Shown here piece after piece: positions 23,201-35,200 of a stretch of DNA of 64,000 nucleotides. Numbering within the stretch: the stretch's first letter is position 1; each line of letters starts with the position of its first letter. The DNA lies in NCBI GenBank assembly GCA_963931865.1, contig OZ007506.1, forward strand, positions 18,263,853 to 18,327,852, read 5' to 3'. The notes beneath the pieces are model-generated. The model made no database searches. It saw only the letters and a program-made list of their open reading frames with translations, and was not told the origin of the DNA. A program made the translations under genes and the position numbers. Origin of the DNA: Axinella damicornis (taxonomy: Eukaryota; Porifera; Demospongiae; Axinellida; Axinellidae).

Positions 23201-26200
23201 TTTTGCCCTGCACCTTCATTCACTGCTCAGGCACAGAAGAGCAGCCCACACAGCAGCCATTTTCAACTGTTACTAATGAAATCTTGCCATAGCCAAGACA
23301 TGGCTGCCCATCACTTAGGGTGGAGCTTTACCGGATTGGCTGGTGGGCACTGCGGCCGCTTAGTAAGCGTGAAATTTGTCCACTCTTCTTAGCCTACATA
23401 GTTTCCAGGCTCCTCCCCACTATTGTGTCACATAAAGTACCAAAAACCAGAGTATGCGACAAGTGTGGGAGGAGCCTGGGTACAAGGCTACTCTCTGCTA
23501 TAGAAGTAAAGGTACGGTATGCCAACTATAAAAGTATATGAAAGTGAGTTCTGCACGCAGAAATGAAAGAAAAACTGGTGATAATTTCAAACGGACAAAA
23601 TCTATCAGCAAATAGAAATGGAACTGTGTATAAACTCTAAACCAGAGAAAAAGTAATGCTGGTGAAAATGCATGTACATAGTTACGTGCGCAATCTGAAC
23701 AACAGAACACTAAACAAAGTGTCTTTGTTTGCACCGCTTGTTGCTCTTTCATTTTTGTGCTACTTGTTTATTATTCATTCCGTACTTCATGTTGCCCACA
23801 CCAAACCCTTCTTCTGTAGTCTCCCGTATCAGCTTGCCCTTGATTTTTCCAAGTGCTGCACTATCATCTGTAGTTCCCAGGGCAAATACTGCCACATACT
23901 TTGATATATCCTCTCCTCGCTGTCGTGCATACTCGCTGACTAACGCAAGGTTATACTCAACGACCTGCTTATTCTGTAATCTGACAAGTTCTTTCCACCT
24001 GGTGACCAGATCTTTTGTTGTCTCCCCGATGTACCCCTGGTCTGCTGCTTCTGGGGAGACAGTTGGATCGAACATGACACAGTAGTGGAGCCAGTTGGAC
24101 TCCCTTGTTGGATCTCTCTCATCGTGGTTCAGGTCATAATTTTCACTTTGGACTATTTCCTTCACCCTCTCATAGTGTCTGCTGTGAGCAATTTTGTATG
24201 GAATTGAACAAAGGTCCACTTTTAGTGTTTCTTTATGTTTAGTTAACTTTCGAAAACCAACTAGTTTTCCAGAATGTACTCGAGGAGTGTATATTGGAGG
24301 CATGGTGGACTTTGGAGATTCGGCAGCCTCCCAGCGTCGGGAAAGAGCTGTCTTGCGATCGTCATATGATCTCACAACTGGTTCATGCAACGGCCAAATT
24401 GAGATTTGTGTGAGCATTTGGAGCCCCTTTCCTGGACGATGTATGTAGTAGTCTGCTGCCTGAATGCACTTATCAGGGTCAAATGCGTCCTCAACTAGCC
24501 TTACTAGTAGACCCATAGGTGGGTAGTACCTCATCAGGTTATTGCAGAATGTGTGCAGTATGTTGAAGTTCAGGATGAGTGCTTGCTGTCTGTAAATATC
24601 CTGTCCATAGACCTGGCTGTCATATATCTGGACTGGTAGTTCCCTCAGACAGTCTTGCTTCTCAATCAGGCGACCAGCTCTTTTAGTGAACTCCTTGAGA
24701 ACTGTAGCAACAGATAGTTTCGTTCCTCAGTGGGTTTAATTATTGCATGTGCAATCAATATATTAAGATTTTAATGTGCGTCCGTGTGTGTGTGTGTGAC
24801 GGAAGTGGGATGTTCGTGGGGCGGGACTAGACTAGTGACGCGCGACCTTCGTACTTCAATGTACTGAACCTCGAACTCTGCGAAGAACGTTCGAGAACAT
24901 TGGGCATGGGCTGGAATCTTCCGGAACAGGTGAGGCTACAAGCGGACGCAATCGGGGAGCTGACGCAATCGGGGAGCTACGCGATACGGACACAATCGGG
25001 GAGCAGCAGACGCAATCGAGGAGCAGCAGCTGAAGCGGACGCAATCGGGGAGCTGTTGAAATCGGGGAAGAGCAGCTGAAGCGAATGCAAGTGGCAAGCA
25101 GCAGCTGAAGGGACGCAATTGGTGGGCAGCAGCTGAAGTGGACGGAAGCGGGGAACAGCAGTTTGAAGCGGATTGATGCAATCGGGGAGCAGCAGCTGAA
25201 GCTACGCAATCGGGGAGCAGCAGCTCTGCACAGGGAGCTGTCCGGCGCCGGATTACTCACGTAGGCGAACGAGGGGGAAGTAGCTGAGCGAGCGAAGCAA
25301 GCAAAGCTACTTGTAATTCCTTACCATCGTAGGTCAGAAGGTGTTTCTGTAGGAAGTTCTCTGAGTTCACCTGCCCTCCAAGGTTAGCTTTGCCCTCCAT
25401 ACATTTGCCTGTGGAAATTAAGCAAACATCGTTGCAACCCCATGAATTTTCATGACAAAACAACAATGAATTGTGGTTTCTTACCCTCGCCCTCTTCCTC
25501 TGTACTGCTAACTGGTGCAGTACATTTCTCCATCTTTGACACAAGACATGCCCTCCACTGCCCCTCATTCTCCCTGAAGCGCTTCTCACCCAAGAGCTGC
25601 CTCATGGTGTAGATCAGATCCCTCACACAGCTGAAGTTCACAACTGGACACTCCTCCATGATGCCACGGACCAGAGTAACGTTGCTACCCTCTTGGAGAA
25701 TCTCTTCATGTTGTTCAAGGTAGTCCCAGAAGGCATGGTAGGCATCCACATACTGATCCCACAGAGTGTCGCTGGCATCTGACATTCTGCTGCAGCTGTG
25801 TTAGAAAAATGTATAGAGGAGATCTCGAGGCTATCCACTTTGGGAGACCCTTGCTAGAGACTCGATCATCTCCACTTTCAATGATGACTCCTGCTTTCCC
25901 AGAGATGCTCCCAGTTACGTAGATATTCTTCACACCCATATTTTTCAGAGACACCAAAACTCCTCCCATCCAGCCTTCTTCAGAGACTCCCCGAGTGACT
26001 CCTACCATTTTGCCGACCCTTCCAGCTATAATCTCTAACTGTATATCAGAGAGGTGGAGGCTAGTACTTAGTGATCATATGCGTTGCTACAGAGTCCCTG
26101 TGGCAAAAACTAAAAAGCTGTGTACGAGCACTCAGACAGCTATGGCCCTATGTGGCCCGGCTGTAGTCCATCCATGTACTGTTGTATGATGATTTCTCCT

Positions 26201-29200
26201 GCCTATAATGCAAATCACGTTTAGTAACCATGCATGCCATGACAACAGGTACGGTGTTAATGTTGGCAGGGATGATGGCAATTGAGTGTTTTAGAGCTTC
26301 TTTTGCACAATATACTACTCACGTTTTGTTGGAAGTGCCTTGGAACGAGGCTAGTCATATATCACTTGGTACTATATAATATATTCTATGATGACTTACT
26401 GAGGTACTGCTATTGTGGAGGAGTTTGGTGGCTAAGAGACTGCTTCTGGTGTTTGGCGGCTAAGAGATTGCTTCTGGTGTCTGGTGGCTAGGAGACTGCT
26501 CCTGGTGTTTGGCGGCTAAGAGACTGCTTCTGGTGTCTGGTGGCTAGGAGACTGTATTTCTGGAGTTGGTGGCAAGGAGACTACTTCTTGACTTTACTCT
26601 GGCTGAATGCTGCTGTAGCTTTGTCCGTACCACTATGATAGTCAATCGAGAATGGGGGAGTGTTAATAGTACATGTAGATGGAATGTGGAATATGTGAAG
26701 ATGCCTTGTATGGTTGTGGCATTCATTGATGATTATGAATTGACCCCAACATGGTGCTGGGAATGTCACCGGAGTGAAATGTGACTGACCCAACTGACTA
26801 ATCTAGTTCAGCAGCGACTATCAATCGGTGCTGAATTCATAGCCTGATTCCCAGGCCCCTGCCCAGCTTTTCATACATGACATCGCTGACATGCACTCTG
26901 TGGTGATATAGAATCATGGCGAACACGAAAGCTTTCTCTGTAACTGTTACTATTCCTATAGTGGACTACACACACACACAGTAATACTATAAAAGTTCAT
27001 ACACAGCAATATTGGTCATAAAATGTTGTGTACTCATAGTTTTATTTTAAAGTCACCAAATTTGTTGGTTTAAGACCATACATTTAGATATAGTTACGGC
27101 TGGACAGACCATGTACGAATTGTGCAAAAGGATGGTGAGGAAGTCCAATGGTCTTCTTCGTGAGAGTTCAAAGTATGGGATCTTTGTTCGTGTTTGTTGC
27201 TTTGCACTGCTCTGTTTAGAGTTCATTCCGTACTTCATGTTGGTTACATGTACACCAAACCTTCCTCTGAAAAGACGCCCTTATCAGTTTCCACCGCTAC
27301 GTCAATTGACAAATGGGAAAGTTTTTGGTAGTACATATTGTAGTCTTGTCCAGAAGTGGAGGCATCACTATACCCCACGTGGTGAAATGTAGTAATGTAT
27401 AGCAAGAGCACATGATGACATCGTCATCATTGTATATATATGATGTCATTACGCACTCTTGGTATAGCTATTGCTGAAATTCTCTTTCCACGTACTAACA
27501 ATCTGTGGTAGACAGGTGGTTCCCCTCGAAAAGCATCCATACTTGCGGATGTGATCCTTCTTGCCACAGCCGGTTTCATCAACCCATACGAAGAACCTCT
27601 GATCATACCATAAATGCTCCTCGAAAGTTAGAACGTCTTTGTTTGGTATAGCACTAGTGTACCCTGACAGGATTGAACTAAAGAAGAAATTCTGAACAGA
27701 GCACACAGAGAGAGGTTTAGTGATGCTAACAGCCAATAGTAGCTATCTTATGGCTCTGACAAGCTAGCATTAGGACTGAGAACAAGAACAATAGTGAAAC
27801 CTTTTGAAGCCAACAAAGTTGCCATCTTCGTGTTGATGTGGTTCTCCCACTATGGAGTTTACGCATGCAGTAGTGCTATAGCTAATGCAACCAGCTGCCG
27901 GGTCCCTGCACATCACAGAGCACCACACCATCTGTCTGGTCCGAATGCCCAGATGGTGGTGGACCTTTGGTGGTGAACCTTAGGGAGTCATGTTAAATCA
28001 TAACGAGGCTATATACATACGGAACTTGGTTCAAACCAACACTGGTATCAACGATTCACCCTCTCAATCAACTCCAGAAAGCATACACCCACTCGTATCT
28101 TGTGTCTTGGCATGTGGTCCACCTGAACAAGGAAAAAGATAGACATTACATTAACGGTTCACATTAGAAACAGCTGCTGGTTGTTTGTACACTTAATGTC
28201 GCCAGCTCCCATGATACTCTCCCCTCCTCCTCTCTACTCTTACTCCTACCCCCATCTCTTCCTCTCTTCTCTTCTCTCCTCCACCTCTCTCTCTTCCGCC
28301 CTCTCTCCTCCCCTCTCCCACCCCCTCCTGCTCCCCACCATCTCTCCTCCCCCTCTCCTCCCCTCTCCCCTCCCCTCTGCTCCTCTCTCTCCTCCCTTCT
28401 TCCCCGCTCTCCTCCCCTCTCTCCCCCTGTCTCCTCCCCCCTCCTCCCCTTCTCTCCTCCCCTCCTCCCCTTCTCTCCTCCCTTCCTCTCCCCCCCTCCC
28501 CCTCCTCCCCCCTCTCACCCTCCTCCCCCACCCTCTCTCCTTCCCCCTCTCTCCTTCCCCCTCTCTCCTCCCCCCCTGACTCCTCCCCCTCTCCTCTCCC
28601 CTCTCGATCTCCCAGGTCCTATTGGTCTAGTGTGCATGCTGACTGCAAAGGCGTGTGGTGCCTCAGAGGTCATCATCACCGGTCAGTTGCAGGCTTGTTT
28701 CGCTGGTTTACATAAAATGTCAGTTGGTAACTGCATATGTAGCATGCTGGAATGGCTCATGTATATACGTATGTCAGTTCTCATGTTGCCGTTATCCAAC
28801 TGTTATTCCAGTGGGTTTCAAGGCTCAGTCTATAGGTGTAACAGTTTTGAGTGTACTCGGCTCTGCCATGCAAAGGCGCTTGCTTTGTGTGAAGTTTGGA
28901 GGGTGAAAACCTTAACTGGGAGTATGGTATGTTTTTAGCCTCATTCCCAGGCACCCCTGCCCCGTACCGAGTGCCTGGGAATGAGACTAGGTTTGTTTGC
29001 AACCTCCAGAGAAAACTCTAGTGGGGATTAGCTGTGAATACTGGTAGTACTATATAGTTAGCTGTCTGGTTTACCACTCAACAAATTTTTCGGTCACTAA
29101 GATAGATTTCCTGCCGATATTTCTGTGAGAATGCAAACGCTTTCATCGTCAGGGCAGAGAAAACAGTGTGATGTCACGATGTAACATGTCGGATACTTAT

Positions 29201-32200
29201 ATGGTGTGTAACTTGGATGTGGCCTATATTTAGCCTCGTTCCCAGTCACATGCCCAGCTTTTTGTCGCTTGCAGTATGTTACTGCAAGTGACGAAAAGCA
29301 GGGCGTGGGACTGGGAACGAGGCTAGCCTTATTCCGTGTGAGCAGTGTTTTACTAAGGTACCTAAGGTGATGGAGAGGTCAGAGGTCAAGCAAAGGTTGG
29401 CAAATGTGGCGTGATTCTGAGTTGGCAGGTGGCTGGTACAACTCACAGAAATTGCCAGAAAAATCTTAAGTGGATTCATATCTCCACCACATGTAAACTG
29501 TGTACATACATGGGACATAGACACTGCTAGATGTTTGATTGCTGTTGTAAACACATTGGTGGAAGAATGTCAACAACCACAACTGGTGCTAGGCTTGAGG
29601 GTAATCACTGCCATGGACTCCTCACCTCCCACATAGTGGTGCTGTCCAGGATGTCCGTCCGCCCGTCTCGCTCAGGCTCGCCTCAATCAACTCACCAGTT
29701 ATGATATCGACTCACCAGTTAGGATATCAACTCATCAGTTATGATATCGACTCACCGGTTAGGATATCAACTCAGGGATATTGACTCATCGGTTATATTA
29801 GGATATTATCTCACCAGTTAGGATATTGACTTACCAGTTAGGATATCGACTCACCAGTTAGGATATCGACTCACCAGTTAGGATATCGACTCACCAGTTA
29901 GGATATTAACTCACCAGTTAGGATATCAACTAATCAGTTATTGGCTATGCTGATTTTTCCTTGTACTATATTGTGTCCCCACCCCTTCCTCAGTATAGTC
30001 TCCAGTGGCCCCACTCCTTCCTCGGTACAGTCTCTATATTGTGGCCCCACCCCTTCCTCAGTATAGTCTCCAGTGGCCCCACTCCTTCCTCGGTATAGTC
30101 TCTATATTGTGGCCCCACCCCTTCCTCAGTATAGTCTCCAGTGGCCCCAACCCTTCCTTGGTATAGTCCCACCCCTTCCTTGGTATAGTCTCTATACTGT
30201 GCCCCTACCCCTTCCTAGGTATAGTCTCTATATTGTGGCCACACCCCTTCCTCAGTGTAGTCTCCAAATTTCTAATTACTGTTGAAAATAATAAGAACTC
30301 GCTGCTGGCTATGACCTATCACATCACCAACCCCATGACCTCTCCTTGGCATGACCTGACAAGCCATTGTTAGTGGGAGAGAGCTGGCTAGTATCAATGG
30401 TAGTTCCAGTGCTATGAATAAACTTGCCTCTTCCCGGTCTCGTGCTAGCCACCGGAAAGGGTTACCTATCACCTCAGACACTACCATATATGGTAGTTGT
30501 GAGTAGCTCTGGGTGACCTGTGTGAGTGGCACGCTACCACTGGGCTATGAATATCATTAAACCTTCCATTCCTCCGATGGAATACTTTTCTATATTTAGC
30601 AAGACGGCTGATATCTTCTGGTTATGAATATCATTAAGCCTTCATATGATGGAGTAGTGTTTTATATTTGGCCGGATATGATCAAGCTATGAATGTCATT
30701 AACCTTCACCTCACTTCTGTTCTATATTTGGCAGTGGAGTGGCAGTAGGAAAATTAATTATATTGGCACACTAATAGCATTATAGTACATGGCATAATTA
30801 TGCCTGCATAACAGTTCACTATGAGATCACGATGGCAATAGTCAGTAACTTATGCCAGGTTACTGTGGAATGGTTGCCATGGAAGCCACAATTGTGGGCC
30901 TGACAGCTGTACAACCTACACTCCTGGTAGGGGGAAAACTGTGCTGCGTAATATACTGTGTAATCATAATGTTTGACTACCTATAGGAATGGCCTACAGA
31001 GATTCTGACTATGCTGTGGTGACCCAAACGTATAGTCTTGGTGCTGAAATTCACCTTGGTGGTCAAGCGCTTTTGTCTTCCGATCGATCGATCGACTGAG
31101 CATGGTCCTCATGTGACATGTGCGTTAACTGAAATGAGCTGTAATACTTAGCTTGCGCTACCAGTGGGTTACAACCGGTTGCAACAGCTATGTACCAGCA
31201 GTATGGCTGCCCCTTGATCCATGCATATGGCTGAGCATGTTAATGAGGAGGGTTTTACTCACAGTGTTGGCATATTGTAATAGGGCAGAGTTGAGCATAG
31301 TTTCCAATGCCGTGGAATGAGGCAATTCACCTCCTCCACGTCTGACTCTCCAGAGATCAATTAAAGAGATGTCCATTGATGCCTCTAGGTCTGGGCATAT
31401 CCATGCATATGGCTGAGCATGTTAATGAGGAGGGTTTTACTCACAGTGTTGGCATATCGTAATAGGGCAGAGTTGAGCATAGTTTCCAACGCCGTGGAAT
31501 GAGGCAATTCACCTCCTCCACGTCTGACTCTCCGGAAATCAATCAAAGATATGTCCATTGACGCCTCCAGGTCTGGGCATATCCAAGCATTGTCCAGGTA
31601 CGAGTTCCATTCCCCTGGGTACATATGGGGCTGAACCTTGTGCTCAGGCCGTCCCTTATTAACCCTTATGTAGATTCTTACACCATGAAAGATTTGGTGA
31701 TAAAGGGGTTAAAGTTGGGGATTATCATCTTCACACCCAGCTCCATCAATTAATTAACCCTTTGATCACTAGCTCTTTTGTGCAGTCAGCATAGAGATAG
31801 ACAGTAAGCAAGAGAGGTGAGACGCTGTGCTATCCACTTCGCTTCTGGTATGCGGTTGGTTAACTTAATGACAACCTTTCCTCCTGGCCATCCTACAAAT
31901 GTTGTTGGGGATTCACATCGAGCCTCTCATTCCGCATTCTTTGATGCTCATCTACAGGAAGGCAAAGAGTGGGGTGAGGTCACAGTGAAACAGTATAGCT
32001 CATCAAAAATGGAGGAAACGATTAATACTTGAACTACCCTTGAGGGGTTTACCACAATGGTGGCTAACGAGGGCCTGGAGAAGGCAGAGCCTATGGACCC
32101 AGGTCCCCCGGGACCGACGGCTTTACATCCCCTGTGTAGGTGTTATGAAGTTTAGAACTCCAAGTAATTGCCTTATAATTATAGGCTGTGTTCAGATTGA

Positions 32201-35200
32201 GTTTCCTGTGTCTCCTTCCCCCTATCCTCTTCCCTCCTCCCTCCCTCCCTTCCTCCTCTCCCCTCCTCCTCCCTCCCTTCCTCCTCTCCCCTCCTCCTCC
32301 CTCCCTTCCTCTTCTCCCCTCGCTCCCTCCCTCCCTCCCTTCCTGTTCTCCCCTCCTCCCTCCCTCACTCCCTCCGCCCTTCTCCTTCCCTCTCTCCCTC
32401 CTTCCCTCCCCCCTCCACACACAGACATTGACGAAGGTCGTCTACAGGTTGCCAAGGCAATGGGTGCCACCCACATAGTGAAGGTTGCAACTAGAGACTG
32501 CCGAGCCCTAGCCAAGCAGATCACGGACATCCTAGGATGCCAACCAGACCAGAGCATCGAATGCTCAGGGGCAGAGCCCAGCATCGCCACAGCAATTTAC
32601 GTGGGTTTGGGTGTGGTATGTGCAGACTGGACAGTTATTCTATCAGTGGAAGGGTAGGAACCTTTAGTGGCTAGTTGTAATTCTGGGAGATCATTCCAAT
32701 CAAATTAACTCCATTGTTGTAGACGACTCTGCACTTTGGACTCCAGCTGTACTTCCTCGGGTACACCACTAACGAACAACAACGGGATGACCCGGCCAGT
32801 CACAGCATGCTCTGCACATATTATTATAATTTTAGTGCACCACCATGTTGTCCCTCTCCCCCTTCACCCCTCCACCCCCCACCCCCTCCCTCCCTCCAGA
32901 ATATCCAACAAAAATAGCTCATAGAGAGATTTACTTTAGTATGGAATGAACCTTCAACTCACCTGTGAGACTACAGGGCTCTGTGGTGATGTTTGGCTCA
33001 TGGTTCTACTTAGCTTGACCACTTCATGTTCTTGAACAACACAACCTGTTCTGGACAGCTGTCACATGACTTGTCCAGTGGCTAACAAGTCCACACTTCT
33101 GTCCCTGTGCTAAAGTTGAACCTCAGTTCCCATGACAACCTCTTTTTGATATTGCGTCAGGTTCTATGCAGGCAGGTGTTGGATGCAAGCTTTGGAGAGA
33201 GAGAATAATCCACAGAAAAAATTCTGGGACCAGCTGGGATTCGAACGCAAGACCTTCTGAGTACTAGTCAGACGCTCTTACCGCTAAGCCACTGGGCCCA
33301 CGGCAGAGGAGCGGAAGCAAGGCTGTATATAACAGCACAGGCTAGAGGACTTAGCCGATTCCAGCTGTCTTTCTCTCTCTCACGGTTGTTTCACTGCCAG
33401 AAGTGGAGATCCCCTGCGGACGGGGTTACAGGCCTCTTTGATATTGTTACGCTGGTGCCCAGATATTTCTGTAGTGTTTGTGGGGTGCAGAGTTCAGGGT
33501 GCTGAATGCAGGATGTGTGTGGCTGGAAGTGTTGCTTTTCAGAGAGAGAGAGAATGAAGTGTGCAGATATTTTGCACCTGCCTGTATATAGAGCATACAA
33601 AAGCTCAGATTTGTCATGTGTGGATTGCTACAATCATAGTACGGTGTGGCCATTCATAGGTCTCATTCCCGTACCGGTCCCACCTCCAGTTTGCCAGCCT
33701 GGCATCTGTGAGTAGCAGTATTCCCAGACTTGTGTGTGGTGATAGCCTCCAACAGCTGGATGATGTGATTAATGGCTGCTGCTTGGAACAGCTAGCTAGG
33801 CAGCACATGACATCATAGCTAAATCACCTGGACTATCGATCGTTCCTGGCATGCTTGAATGCGCATATGCATCCTCAGGCAATTACAGCCAATGGCACAC
33901 AAATCTGCATGTATGTAAATACTCCACTGATTCAGGTAGTTCAACAGCAATTGTATGCATACTTAGGAGACATACTGGCCTGACTCGCTGTAATTATGCT
34001 AATTTGTATCACTAGCTAATGGCAAGCCCTTGACTCCATGCAGCCACAACAGAGGTTGCATTAGCAGTCACTTCCCCACATGACGTCACTTGACCATCTA
34101 GCATAATTGACCTGTTTGTTTGTTTATGAAAATTCTGCATAAATGTAAGCATACACAGACAGCAATAAGTGTGCATCCAGACTAAGCAAACCGTACATGG
34201 TGATGCATGCTATTTAAACTCTGAAAGTGAGGTACAATTTACAGCTACAATAGGTATGTTATTCCGTACAGATATAATAGTAAACATGAATGTTTTAGAA
34301 GGTTTGTTCTTGCAAGGAAATGTTGAATCGGCGATTATGATTACTCCTTAAGAAAGTTTCATACGAACGAGCTATGACAGCAGACGATCGAACAATGTGG
34401 TGGCGGCATTCGTTGCGAGGATGTCTTCAAGTTTGCATGATGCAAGCAGCACTCAACTGTGGTAGTCCTTGGCAACCAAGAGTTTGGTGCGCACTATATT
34501 GCATTCTACATGATTGTAGTATTCATGCCAACAGCTGGATTACCAGAGGTAGCAATATTCACAAACCCTCCGTGCAGATTAACGAAGATTATGATATTCA
34601 TAGTGCAGATTAACAAAGGTAATGATATTCATTGAGGGAATTGGATGCCAGGAGAGGTCAATAAGGATTTCTTGGAAGGAAGTCTAAATCAAATCTGCCG
34701 ACAATGAATATTCCGCAAGGTGTTCCCCAGTATCACTTTCGGTTGCAGTTTTCAGCAGGGGCCGGAGCTAACGTTGACCTCTTATCTGAACCATGACATT
34801 CTCAGCTAACATTGAGACCCCCCAGGGCTCCAATTATAATTTGAGTTAAATTTAGTTTCACTTCATGTTCACTCACTTGCCACTCCACCCTTCCGCCCCT
34901 CCCTTCCCCCTCTCCTCCCTTCCCCCCTCTCCTCCCTTCCTTCCCCCCTCCCCCTCTCCTCCCCCCCCCCCCCCCCCCCCCCCCTCTCTCAGGCTACACG
35001 CTCTGGTGGGGTGCTGGTGTTGGTGGGATTGGGTTCTCCAGAAGCCAAACTCCCAATTGTGGATGCTTCAGTGCGTGAGGTGGATATCCGAGGTATCTTC
35101 AGGTATTGCAACTGGTAAGTGAAACGGCACTGTAGTTTACTGAGGTCTTATGTAGTATACTGAACCAATGTACTGAATGGTGTACTTGCAATATACTGAG

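Larger units (their letters stand above)
15700..27300 (-). repeat. Tandem array of about 4-kb units, each with a GIY-YIG-like gene
   Basis: Three units plus a fragment repeat the same order of landmarks. Each gene is preceded at roughly 0.5-0.65 kb by a block resembling TTAGAGCTTCTTTTGCACAA (near 18046, 22487, 26291). Further upstream comes 'gctatgtccgtacatcaacg' (near 18304 and 22808, degraded near 26620). A block with 'accggattggctggtgggca' lies near 18858 and 23331. Segments just downstream of genes B and C are also alike (19205-19345 and 23505-23665). This shows segmental tandem duplication inside SORD intron 5. Confidence 0.85.
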
